Source: Promethearchaeota archaeon (lineage in GTDB: Archaea > Asgardarchaeota > Lokiarchaeia > Sigynarchaeales > SOKP01). Taken from it: a stretch of 64,000 nt of DNA. Shown here piece by piece: positions 45,193-52,580 of this stretch. Under the pieces are notes generated by a model. The model ran no database searches and was not told the origin of the DNA. It saw only the letters and a list, made by a program, of their open reading frames with translations. The position numbers were made by a program, and so were the translations under genes. The DNA lies in the NCBI GenBank assembly GCA_013375495.1, contig JABXKC010000002.1, forward strand, positions 1-64,000. The letters run 5' to 3'. Each line of letters begins with the position of its first letter. Position 1 is the first letter of the stretch.

Positions 45193-46443
45193 ATGGCCCT
45201 TAATCCTTTTGAAATGGCAAAAAAGCAGATTGATATTGTAGGAGAAGTGATGGATTTAGATCCAAATATTCTTCAGTTTTTAAAAAGAATAGAACGTTCT
45301 TTAATAGTTTCTATTCCAATTATGATGGATGATGGTACTTTAAAAATTTTTGAAGGTTATAGGGTTCATCATTCAACAATCAGAGGACCTGGGAAAGGTG
45401 GTTTACGATATTCTCTAGGTGTTAATCTTGATGAAGTAAAAGCTTTAGCAACATGGATGACATGGAAAACTAGTCTTTTAAACTTGCCTTTAGGGGGCGC
45501 TAAAGGTGGTATATGTGTTGATCCTTTTAAATTGTCTAAAAAAGAGCTAGAAAGACTTACAAGAAGGTTTATTGCTGAAATTATTAATATCATAGGACCA
45601 GATATTGATGTTCCAGCTCCAGATGTAAATACTAACCCACAAATTATGGCTTGGATAATGGATACATATAGTATGCAAAAAGGACGGACGATTACTGGCG
45701 TTGTAACTGGAAAACCCGTCGAAATTGGGGGTTCTGTTGGCAGAGCAAAAGCTACCGGAACGGGTTTATATTTTGTTCTTCAAGCTTTCGTTGAAAAACT
45801 GGGATTAGACTTAAAATCCTTAAAGATTATAGTTCAAGGATTAGGTAATGTAGGAGGTACGATTGTCGATCTACTTTATAAACACGGGTGTAAAGTTATT
45901 GCCGTCTCAGATATATCAACGGGAATTTACTGTGAAGATGGTTTAGATATAGAAAAATTATTAGTATGGGCTAAACAAGGTAATTTATTAAAAGATTATA
46001 AAAATGATAAGTATAAGCTTATTGGCAACGACGAGCTCCTTACATCAAAATGTGATGTATTAATCCCTGCAGCTATAGAAAATCAAATAACAGAAAAAAA
46101 TGCGGATAAAATAGACTGCAAAATAGTATTAGAAGGTGCAAATGGACCTACAACACCAGAAGCGGATAGAGTTTTGTTTGATAAAGAAATCTATGTTGTA
46201 CCAGATATTCTCGCCAATAGTGGTGGCGTTTGCGTCTCGTACTTCGAATATGTCCAAGATATTAATTCGTACTTCTGGAAACTTGATCGTATCAATGAAG
46301 AACTTAAAAGAATTATAATCGAAGCATTTGAAGAAACATATAAAATCTCAGAAGAGAGAAAGATATCCCTTCGAACAGCAGCATACATAATAGCAGTATC
46401 CCGAATTGCAAAAGCAATTGAGTTGAGAGGAATCTTTCCCTAA
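45193..46443 (+). CDS. glutamate dehydrogenase family, copy 3
   Basis: A 416-residue glutamate dehydrogenase with the full set of motifs: GPGKGGLRYSLGV, MTWKTSLLNLPLGGAKGG, DVPAPDVNTNPQIMAWIMD, and VQGLGNVGGTI in the nucleotide-binding domain. It ends in AIELRGIFP, close to copy 2 (AHELRGLFP). It lies 96 bp after copy 2 behind an A-rich leader with no clear SD. It converges on the ion-transporter gene. Of the three copies its active site is closest to textbook GDH together with copy 1. Confidence 0.95.
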   Translation: MALNPFEMAKKQIDIVGEVMDLDPNILQFLKRIERSLIVSIPIMMDDGTLKIFEGYRVHHSTIRGPGKGGLRYSLGVNLDEVKALATWMTWKTSLLNLPLGGAKGGICVDPFKLSKKELERLTRRFIAEIINIIGPDIDVPAPDVNTNPQIMAWIMDTYSMQKGRTITGVVTGKPVEIGGSVGRAKATGTGLYFVLQAFVEKLGLDLKSLKIIVQGLGNVGGTIVDLLYKHGCKVIAVSDISTGIYCEDGLDIEKLLVWAKQGNLLKDYKNDKYKLIGNDELLTSKCDVLIPAAIENQITEKNADKIDCKIVLEGANGPTTPEADRVLFDKEIYVVPDILANSGGVCVSYFEYVQDINSYFWKLDRINEELKRIIIEAFEETYKISEERKISLRTAAYIIAVSRIAKAIELRGIFP

Positions 46444-46471
46444 ACCTATATATTTTTCCTTAAAATTTCCT

Positions 46472-47773
46472 TTAAGTAAAAATAATAATGATAAATAGAA
46501 ATCCCATTGCACTAACTATATGAATTAATGCAAAAACAAATCCTGTTTTTAATAAGCGCTTGTATCCTAAGTTCTCAACGCCACTGTCTTGTGCTACCTT
46601 AAGAGTCATCAGATCTGCTGCAGCTCCCTGTGGAATAAGATTTCCACCTAAATTAATAGCAACAATGAAGGCAAATAAAAGAGGAACATCAGGGAAATTA
46701 AATGTGTCTATGAGAGTCTGAATAATTGGTATAAAGATTAGCGCAGTAGGTGTATTTGCAACGAAACCTGAAATAACGCTCAATAAAATAAGAAGTATAA
46801 ATGCTATCAATATCGGATTAAGTAATTCAAAAGGTATAGCAGTAAAAATATCTGTAAAACCAGCTCTCAAAAGGCTCCCAATAATAATATATAAAGATAT
46901 GAAGAAGAAAATTATTTCCCACTCAATATCTTTTAATAATTCTCCCATAGGTTTTTTGGTGTAACTCCGATTTACTAAAACAAGTATTAGAGCTGCGATG
47001 ATTGCCGTTAAGTATAAAACAGGTAAGATCATAAAAAGCACGATTGTAAATATAATCGCAATACTATTGAAATAGAACATTTTTTTATTTTTAATCATAA
47101 CATCCGCATCAACGAGCTCGAGGACGAATTTTTTCGTTTGTTCTTCTATATTCGGCTCTTTAGAAAGCATAAATCGATCTATTAAAAATATTGTAAAAAA
47201 CAACAATAGAAAAGAAAAGACCCAATAATATTGGACGAAGTAAAGTGTATCAAGTTCAAATGCCGTAGAGATAATAATATTCTCTCCACTTGAAAAAGGA
47301 GTTATTATGGAACCGATATTAATACATATAGTCATACCAAGCAAATAAGTTCCTGCTCGAATTTTTAAGAAACGACACAATCGGACTACCACAGGAGCTA
47401 GAATTAACACAACAACAACATCCGAAACAACAGCTGCCAATAGCGTAGTAATCGTACAGAGAAGATAGAGAAAAATTCTACGATCTCCTCTTGATAACTT
47501 AAACATTTTTACCGCTACATACTCTAAAATGTTTGAATCTTGCGCAATTTTAGTTATTATGCTCATACTCAAAATGATAATAACGGCTTGCCATTCAACA
47601 TCGAGAATGAACTCTTCTATGCCAATTCCTAGTTGAAGACCTGTAATTGTAGCTCCTAAAAACATGCAGAATAAGGATATTGCAACAAAATCTACACCTT
47701 TTATAGAATAGCTTATAATAATTACGACAAAGAGTACTAAAAGTATTATTAAAAGTGGTAGATTCATTGGCAT
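46472..47773 (-). CDS. ArsB/NhaD-type ion transporter (IT superfamily)
   Basis: A 433-residue membrane protein with about eleven to twelve helices. The architecture and segments such as AAVVSDVVVVLILAPVVVRL and SGFVANTPTALIFIPIIQ match the ArsB/NhaD/citrate-transporter (IT) superfamily, in which paired re-entrant loops bind the anion or Na+. Sodium/proton antiport, arsenite export or dicarboxylate transport are all possible; no arsenic genes are nearby. An inverted repeat at 47794-47816 lies 21 bp upstream of the ATG. Confidence 0.85.
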   Translation of the reverse strand: MPMNLPLLIILLVLFVVIIISYSIKGVDFVAISLFCMFLGATITGLQLGIGIEEFILDVEWQAVIIILSMSIITKIAQDSNILEYVAVKMFKLSRGDRRIFLYLLCTITTLLAAVVSDVVVVLILAPVVVRLCRFLKIRAGTYLLGMTICINIGSIITPFSSGENIIISTAFELDTLYFVQYYWVFSFLLLFFTIFLIDRFMLSKEPNIEEQTKKFVLELVDADVMIKNKKMFYFNSIAIIFTIVLFMILPVLYLTAIIAALILVLVNRSYTKKPMGELLKDIEWEIIFFFISLYIIIGSLLRAGFTDIFTAIPFELLNPILIAFILLILLSVISGFVANTPTALIFIPIIQTLIDTFNFPDVPLLFAFIVAINLGGNLIPQGAAADLMTLKVAQDSGVENLGYKRLLKTGFVFALIHIVSAMGFLFIIIIFT

Positions 47774-47793
47774 TTAATTTATAGATTTTAAAA

Positions 47794-47816
47794 ATTTATT
47801 ACTTAAGTTAATAAAT
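47794..47816. promoter_or_regulatory. inverted repeat ATTTATTA-N7-TAATAAAT with ACTTAAGT core
   Basis: Perfect 8-base arms flank a 7-base centre, just upstream of the ArsB/NhaD-type gene. The centre and inner arm bases give ACTTAAGT, also found in the palindrome upstream of the AbrB-acyl-ligase gene at 5.3 kb. It is a candidate operator; AT-richness weakens the case. The rest of 47774-47899 holds only a 17-codon ORF that I do not support. Confidence 0.4.
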
Positions 47817-47899
47817 GCCTTTTAATAAATCTATTTATATTATATGAATTGAAATGTTCCTTAAGCTTATTGATGCTTTTATAGATCTGGTTGAAGAAT

Positions 47900-48748
47900 T
47901 TACTTAAATAGAAAAAGTTGTAAGAGAAATTTGAATAGGTTTAATTCTTTTAGTAGACTAATATTCGAAATAAGATATTCAAAAATATTCTCCTCAATAA
48001 AATAGTGTAAGGTCACATAATAACCCTCTTCACTCTTTATCATTTCAGTGATCCTTCTTATTAAATTTATGATTTGCTTTTCTACTACAAGCATATCGCA
48101 GTTAGTTGGATCGATGTTGATAATGTTAATACCAGAAACAGGGTTAAACGAAATTTTGCTTAATTCAGGGTTGTTTTGAACGTACTGATGCTTTTGGTAA
48201 TTAGAAAACATAATTTCAATTTGTTGATATATTCTGTCTTTTTTTTCAGTGGTAAAGTGACCTTCAATTACATTTACTAGTAAGTTTAATATCTGCTGAA
48301 ACACACCTAATATATCAAAATATTCTGCAATTGTAGATATATTTTCTGCTGTTAACCATTGGGAGTAAAATTCATCGATAACTTCCTTAAATGAATTAAA
48401 AAGTTCAGTATTTCCTTTCCATAGGTTCTTCCAATGCTCTAAATCTTTGGAAACATAATGTTCAAGAAATGTTTGCATAATAACATTGAGTCGAGCTCTC
48501 AGCATATTTGAACTAATGTCTTTCTCAGATGTTGCCACAAACAATAAGTTTGCCTCTTTGTCCTCTAAATAAGACCATCTAAGGCCCCCCATTTCAATGC
48601 TCTCTATACCCGTTTTAAGTTCATAAATAGTAAATTGGTTAAGAGCGGCTAAAAGGCCACTAATGAGATCTTCGTCTAAAGACAAATCCATGTAAGGTTT
48701 GTACAACAGCGTAATCCCACTTTCTGAATCAAGTATCCAAATATTCAT
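47900..48748 (-). CDS. longin-like-domain protein (Asgard type)
   Basis: A 282-residue protein. The first 120 residues (MNIWILDSESGITLLYKPYM, then GLLAALNQFTIYELKTGIESIEMGGLRWSYLEDKEANLLFVATSEKD) show the strand-helix pattern of the longin/roadblock-like alpha/beta fold, known in eukaryotes in SNAREs, adaptor and TRAPP subunits and common in Asgard genomes. The remaining 160 residues are helical, with no recognised domain and no membrane segment. It could be a small-GTPase partner or membrane-associated scaffold; no GTPase lies in this window. The SRPBCC gene is 87 bp upstream on the same strand. Confidence 0.7.
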   Translation of the reverse strand: MNIWILDSESGITLLYKPYMDLSLDEDLISGLLAALNQFTIYELKTGIESIEMGGLRWSYLEDKEANLLFVATSEKDISSNMLRARLNVIMQTFLEHYVSKDLEHWKNLWKGNTELFNSFKEVIDEFYSQWLTAENISTIAEYFDILGVFQQILNLLVNVIEGHFTTEKKDRIYQQIEIMFSNYQKHQYVQNNPELSKISFNPVSGINIINIDPTNCDMLVVEKQIINLIRRITEMIKSEEGYYVTLHYFIEENIFEYLISNISLLKELNLFKFLLQLFLFK

Positions 48749-48835
48749 ACCAAAACCCCGATTTTAGAGTTTGTCAATAGTTATATAAGATTACCATTTA
48801 ATAAATGATTATTTTTAGTTAAAATTTTTATTAAT

Positions 48836-49321
48836 TCACAAGAAATCTTGAAGGTCTTTTGTTTTGCAAATTTTTTCTATATTTCTCAACATCTCAGAGA
48901 TTTTCCTCTGTAATATTAGATCTGCGCCTCCTCCTAATAGATTAAGAAATTCGCTGCTTAAGGTGAATGTCTCCACAAAGGCACCTATTTTCGATTTTGT
49001 AGGGGAGAGTGATTTTATACGTAGACGACCCTCTAATTCTCTAATATCTTTATTATTTCTAACGTTGAATTCAATTAATCGCCCCTTACCTTCATCTTCA
49101 CCCTTGTCTGAAAGTAATAATTCTCCTTCCATTTCAATCGGAATTTTAATAAGCTCTATTTCATCATAAATTTTAGTATAAAGTACATTTGGAGCAGTAA
49201 ATTCAGCATCCATTTTTTTAGCAGGATTAATTGCCTCCCAAAATTCAGCTTTATAGAGTGCTTGAAAAAGAATATCGTTATTGCAGTTATTCACTTCTAA
49301 AACTTTTGAAATCTTAGCCAA
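48836..49321 (-). CDS. SRPBCC/START-like domain protein (CoxG-like)
   Basis: A 161-residue protein with the helix-grip pattern of SRPBCC proteins: ALYKAEFWEAINPAKKM at the start, antiparallel strands through the middle (IPIEMEGELLLSD, then GRLIEFNVRNNKDIRELEGRLRIKSLSPTKSKI) and a long C-terminal helix with a Gly-rich turn (LLGGGADLILQRKISEMLRNIEKI). These domains bind lipids or other hydrophobic ligands. There is no ATG; TTG at 49321 is favoured because AGGTG lies 6 nt upstream, and GTG at 49330 is the alternative. It is probably co-transcribed with the longin-like gene. Confidence 0.65.
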   Translation of the reverse strand: MAKISKVLEVNNCNNDILFQALYKAEFWEAINPAKKMDAEFTAPNVLYTKIYDEIELIKIPIEMEGELLLSDKGEDEGKGRLIEFNVRNNKDIRELEGRLRIKSLSPTKSKIGAFVETFTLSSEFLNLLGGGADLILQRKISEMLRNIEKICKTKDLQDFL

Positions 49322-49538
49322 TAATAACACCTAAATATATTTTCGTATGATTTACTAATAAAACTGGAAAGTTTATAATCTTTTATATTACAAAATACAT
49401 TGTTAAGAAAGTTAGCCTCAGACTTCCTTGATTATTTCATGTTTATTGAACCCTAAATCATTTTTAATCTTTCATCATTGGCTTATAAATACACTTTAGA
49501 TTAAAAAAATAGCAAGAATTTTATTATTTTATAATATA

Positions 49539-49736
49539 CTAATCCCGGAACAGCATACTCGCTTCTAGATCCCGTTCCTCTTTACAATTGGGACAAATCC
49601 AAGTAGTATCGTTCTTTTTTATGGAATTAATACACATATCACATATCGTTGTATCACAAATACAATATGAGCATCTATCAAGTTTATCTGCGCAATCTTT
49701 TCCACATATAAAACAATTTGGAGGATTTTTCGACAT
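49539..49736 (-). CDS. small multi-cysteine zinc-finger protein (treble-clef/RING-like)
   Basis: A 65-residue protein with nine to ten cysteines: CFICGKDCADKLDRCSYCICDTTICDMC, then WICPNC. The spacing (CxxC, CxxC, CxxC, CxxC with extra Cys) allows two zinc sites and recalls cross-brace fingers of the RING/FYVE/B-box kind, but no His ligand is evident and it is too short to assign. The C-terminal tail is acidic. It is isolated, and the 217 bp on its downstream side (49322-49538) carry no gene. A role in protein-protein contact is likely. Confidence 0.6.
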   Translation of the reverse strand: MSKNPPNCFICGKDCADKLDRCSYCICDTTICDMCINSIKKNDTTWICPNCKEERDLEASMLFRD

Positions 49737-49818
49737 TTCTTTTTTATATTTTAAATTCTTTTATAATATTCATTATTATGATTATTATTAATTAAATTTA
49801 ACAAAATTTCTGAACAAA

Positions 49819-50001
49819 ATGGAAAAACTTCAAAAACAAATTCAGTTACTTGCCCTAATAATAATATTCCCTATTTATAGAGCCATTTCAGCGATATTTT
49901 ATAACAATTATACAGAATTTATTTTGTGGATTTTAATCTCGATTATTTACGCGATATCTCTTGTAATATTATATCTGGTTTTTAAAAGAAGACAAAAATG
50001 A
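49819..50001 (+). CDS. small two-TM membrane protein
   Basis: A 60-residue hydrophobic protein with two predicted membrane helices (about residues 9-25 and 33-55), a charged start (MEKLQKQ) and a basic end (FKRRQK), so both ends probably face the cytoplasm. I do not recognise it. It starts 82 bp from the divergent zinc-finger gene. Small AT-rich ORFs of this composition can be spurious, and the topology signals are the main support. Confidence 0.4.
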   Translation: MEKLQKQIQLLALIIIFPIYRAISAIFYNNYTEFILWILISIIYAISLVILYLVFKRRQK

Positions 50002-50048
50002 CATTTACTTTAACTTTTAGTTAGAATTTGGCAAGTTAATCTTTTAGA

Positions 50049-50315
50049 TCATGTCTTTTTTTTAAAAAGATCTGGAATCAAACCATCAATTCCAAGACTT
50101 TTAAAGACGCTATCTCTAACATCTATTTGAACTCTCATGTCTTGCATGACTTTTAAGGTATCTCCTAAAGTTTGAGAAAATGTATCACTCATTTCTTTAA
50201 TTGTATCGGAAGTTAATTTTAAGGATTCTCGAATAGCTAAATTAGTTTCATGCAATTCTGAAGTTAATTTTTCCATTGTCTTTCTCATTTCTGAGAGTTC
50301 ACGCTTCATTCCCAT
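50049..50315 (-). CDS. small coiled-coil protein
   Basis: An 88-residue protein almost wholly helical with heptad-like spacing from MKRELSEMRKTMEKLTSELHETNLAIRESLKL through DTIKEMSDTFSQTLGDTLKVMQDMRVQI, ending in GIDGLIPDLFKKK. It would form a long coiled coil or bundle. No family is recognised. The ATG at 50315 is preferred over a TTG six codons upstream. It is divergent from the micro-ORF locus that starts at 50490, so shared control is possible, but nothing else links them. Confidence 0.6.
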   Translation of the reverse strand: MGMKRELSEMRKTMEKLTSELHETNLAIRESLKLTSDTIKEMSDTFSQTLGDTLKVMQDMRVQIDVRDSVFKSLGIDGLIPDLFKKKT

Positions 50316-50489
50316 TTTTAATCGATTTACCAAAAAATCAATTTGTTAATAATTTTGTAAAAGAAAGCCCTACTTATAGTTTTTATTTAAATGAGAAATT
50401 AATACGGTCAGACTATTAAATATAATAAGAATTCTTTTAAGAATCGCTTATCATATTTTAATTAACTAAACGATAATAATACAAATAAA

Positions 50490-50651
50490 ATGTCAGAATG
50501 GAAAAATAAAGTCAAAAGACAAACAACAGAATCAGAAGATTTTTTCTGTGCAACGTCAGGATGAGGTATTTCTGACGGAATAATAGAATTAGTCAACATA
50601 CTAAAAAAACGTCGTAGAGAAAAAAAAGCGAGAAAAGCTGATATAAACTAA
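50490..50651 (+). CDS. candidate micro-selenoprotein A (in-frame TGA, Cys20-X4-Sec25)
   Basis: An ORF of 53 codons if the TGA at 50562-50564 is read as selenocysteine. The product starts MSEWKNKVKRQ, has FFCATSG before the TGA and GISDGIIELVNIL after it, then a tail dense in Lys/Arg/Glu (KKRRREKKARK) and a TAA stop. Cys20 and codon 25 form C-X4-U. A second ORF 185 bp downstream has the same layout. A folded RNA begins 9 nt after the stop, as a SECIS would in archaea. TGA is an ordinary stop in other genes of this window (carA, for example), so general recoding is unlikely. The function is unknown; a redox peptide is the simplest idea. Confidence 0.55.
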
Positions 50652-50660
50652 AAAAAATTA

Positions 50661-50722
50661 AATCTCTAAGATTGGATCATAAATGATAGGATTCAATCGA
50701 TAGTTCCGCAAGAACCGAGATT
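50661..50722 (+). ncRNA. SECIS-like structured RNA element A (3' of micro-ORF A)
   Basis: Predicted by eye: an outer stem AATCTC (50661-50666) with GAGATT (50717-50722); hairpin P2 GATTGGATC (50670-50678) with GATTCAATC (50690-50698), nine pairs with one G-U, loop ATAAATGATAG; hairpin P3 GTTC (50703-50706) with GAAC (50712-50715). The same fold recurs downstream of micro-ORF B with compensatory stem changes and an almost unchanged P2 loop. The loop contains ATGA, the quartet used by eukaryotic SECIS elements, but here it is apical, so equivalence is not shown. It lies 96 nt after the TGA. Confidence 0.6.
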
Positions 50723-50836
50723 AAAACAGTTTTTAAAAATATGTAACTTCTTAGAAATCTTTATTTTTTATAAAACTCACCCTTAATATCCCTGTTTTTT
50801 TATTCTAGATAGAATTTTTAGTAGTGATAAAAACTT

Positions 50837-50977
50837 ATGTCAGAAGAAGAAAGTGAATTTGATTTTGGATTTGACGAAAATTGCTATGAAACCAGTTGAT
50901 CGCTAATTTCCATGTGGTATTTGCGAGCACTTAAATTACAAAAAGAAAAAGAAAAAGAGAACCGAAAAACTAAATAA
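50837..50977 (+). CDS. candidate micro-selenoprotein B (in-frame TGA, Cys16-X4-Sec21)
   Basis: An ORF of 46 codons if the TGA at 50897-50899 is read as selenocysteine. The product starts MSEEESEFDFGFDEN, then CYETS before the TGA and SLISMWYLRALKL after it, and ends in a charged tail (QKEKEKENRKTK) before TAA. Its layout repeats micro-ORF A: MSE start, Phe-containing acidic stretch, Cys five positions before the TGA, hydrophobic segment, charged tail. DNA identity between the two is low outside these features, so the shared pattern looks selected. A TATA-like TTTATAAAA at 50767-50775 suggests its own promoter. A folded RNA starts 7 nt after the stop. Confidence 0.55.
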
Positions 50978-50984
50978 TAACTCC

Positions 50985-51048
50985 ATCTCGAAGATTAAAT
51001 CGGTAAATGATAGGGTTTAATCTATAAGTTCTAGCATGAACTTGAGAT
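50985..51048 (+). ncRNA. SECIS-like structured RNA element B (3' of micro-ORF B)
   Basis: The fold seen by eye: outer stem ATCTC (50985-50989) with GAGAT (51044-51048); hairpin P2 GATTAAATC (50993-51001) with GGTTTAATC (51014-51022), nine pairs, loop GGTAAATGATAG; hairpin P3 AAGTTC (51026-51031) with GAACTT (51038-51043). Compared with element A, P2 changes G-C to A-T and G-U to A-T while staying paired, and the loop core TAAATGATAG is identical. It lies 85 nt after the TGA. A SECIS-like role is inferred; a general 3' UTR or terminator element is the alternative. Confidence 0.6.
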
Positions 51049-51103
51049 AAAAAATCTTTACATTTTTTTAATGGTAATCCCTCAAACAAGAAGGTTTAAA
51101 CGA

Positions 51104-52468
51104 TTAAACCGGCTTTTTTGAACCCTCTCCGACCTTGCGATAAATAAACCCCTTATTTTCAACTGTCTTCTTATCAAATATATTTCTCCCATCAATAATT
51201 ATTGGTGTATTCACGATTTCCTTTAGATCATCAAGGTCAATGTTGTAATATTCAGAATGATTTGTTGTAAACATTAAAACATCTGCATTTGTAACTGCTT
51301 CGTTAAAATCGCTTGTGAGCTTAGTAAGCTTATAATCACGCTCGTTTACATAAGGATCGTGGGCGATATATTCAATATTATGAGAGTGATATCTACTTTT
51401 TAGGACTTTTATGATATTTTCAGTTGGTGTATTTCGAGTATCATCCGTATTCGCCTTATAAGACACACCTAAAAGAACTATCTTTATGTTGTCTACTAAT
51501 CGATGAGAATCCCTAAATACATGTTCCATTAATTTTATCATGTGATAGGGCATATAGTCGTTAATTTTTCTTGAATCTGGAATTATTTTAATTTTTGATT
51601 CGTTCAATTTTTCCGTATATTTATTGAACCCATAGAGCAGAAGCCAGGGATCTTTCGTTAAACAATGTCCTCCTACGCCTGATCCGGGATAATGCATCAT
51701 CCTATCATGCCGATGGTTTATTAAATTTATAATTTCGAAGATGTTACGATCAAAATCTTCAGATAATAAAGCCATCTCATTAGCAAATGCGATGTTTACA
51801 TCTCTATATGCATTTTCTATACATTTCGTTAATTCAGCTGTTAGAGTATCAGTCACTTGCAATTCCTTTTTGACAACTTTTCCATACAAGAATTTGGCTT
51901 TTTCATTTGCTTCTTGGCATCCCCCTCCTATAACCCTAGGGAAATCTGTGATATATTCTAATAATTTGCCTGGCATCACTCGCTCGGGCGAGAATACAAG
52001 GTAAAAGTCTTCTCCTCTCTTTAATCCACTTTTCTTTTCTAAAATAGATTGAACGACATTACCTGTGGTTCCAGGCGCTACTGTAGATTCTAGTATTATT
52101 GTCACTCCCTTTTTCATGTGTTTAGCAATCCTCTCAGAAACATCCAGTAGAGAGGCATATCTTGGGATTTTTTCATCGTCAACGGGTGTTTGTACGTCGA
52201 TTAAAACGTAATCCGCATCTTTTACTGCATCATATTTATTTGTAACTCTAAACTTTTCATTTTTTACTACTTTTTCAATTAGTTTATCTAACCCCGGTTC
52301 ATCTCCCTCGTAAGGGTTTTTCCCTTGGTTCAACCAATCAATTTTCCAGCCAGATCTTTGCGATCTACGCTGAACACCGGTAACATAAAAATCATCTACA
52401 TCAGCTAAAAGAACGGCCATAGGAATACCGACGTAACCCATTCCGATTACAACAATTTTAGTAGGCAT
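51104..52468 (-). CDS. nucleotide-sugar dehydrogenase (UDP-glucose/UDP-ManNAc dehydrogenase family)
   Basis: A 454-residue enzyme that oxidises C6 of a UDP-sugar with two NAD+. The N-terminal Rossmann motif is VVIGMGYVGIPMAVLLA, ESTVAPGTTGNVV and the catalytic Cys in GVGGHCLTKDPW are present, and the C-terminal domain has LLGVSYKANTDDTRNTPTENIIKVL. The sequence looks closer to the WecC/UDP-ManNAc type than to Ugd, but substrate cannot be fixed by eye. It would supply uronic acids for cell-surface glycans or N-glycans. No glycosyltransferases are adjacent. Confidence 0.9.
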   Translation of the reverse strand: MPTKIVVIGMGYVGIPMAVLLADVDDFYVTGVQRRSQRSGWKIDWLNQGKNPYEGDEPGLDKLIEKVVKNEKFRVTNKYDAVKDADYVLIDVQTPVDDEKIPRYASLLDVSERIAKHMKKGVTIILESTVAPGTTGNVVQSILEKKSGLKRGEDFYLVFSPERVMPGKLLEYITDFPRVIGGGCQEANEKAKFLYGKVVKKELQVTDTLTAELTKCIENAYRDVNIAFANEMALLSEDFDRNIFEIINLINHRHDRMMHYPGSGVGGHCLTKDPWLLLYGFNKYTEKLNESKIKIIPDSRKINDYMPYHMIKLMEHVFRDSHRLVDNIKIVLLGVSYKANTDDTRNTPTENIIKVLKSRYHSHNIEYIAHDPYVNERDYKLTKLTSDFNEAVTNADVLMFTTNHSEYYNIDLDDLKEIVNTPIIIDGRNIFDKKTVENKGFIYRKVGEGSKKPV

Positions 52469-52580
52469 TTTCTTAACTTTTAGTTTGTAATATCAATTAC
52501 AATTGATAGAAATATAAATCAAACATTCTTGAAAAAATTATATGTAAAAAATAGAAAAAAATAATATATGTATTAAAATT

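Noticed and set aside
47848..47901. 17-codon ORF starting MFLKLIDAF between the ion-transporter and longin-like genes
   Set aside because: It is too short, has no RBS or homologue-like pattern, and overlaps the end of the longin-like gene region.
50661..50722. tRNA or tRNA-like gene (GTTC...GAAC arm)
   Set aside because: The arm lengths, loop sizes and lack of an acceptor and D-arm do not fit a tRNA; the two-hairpin fold repeats after micro-ORF B instead.
50490..50977. General recoding of TGA in this genome
   Set aside because: Normal genes here end in TGA (carA and the ABC ATPase gene at 32042, for instance) with the next gene starting at once, so TGA is an ordinary stop outside the two micro-ORFs.
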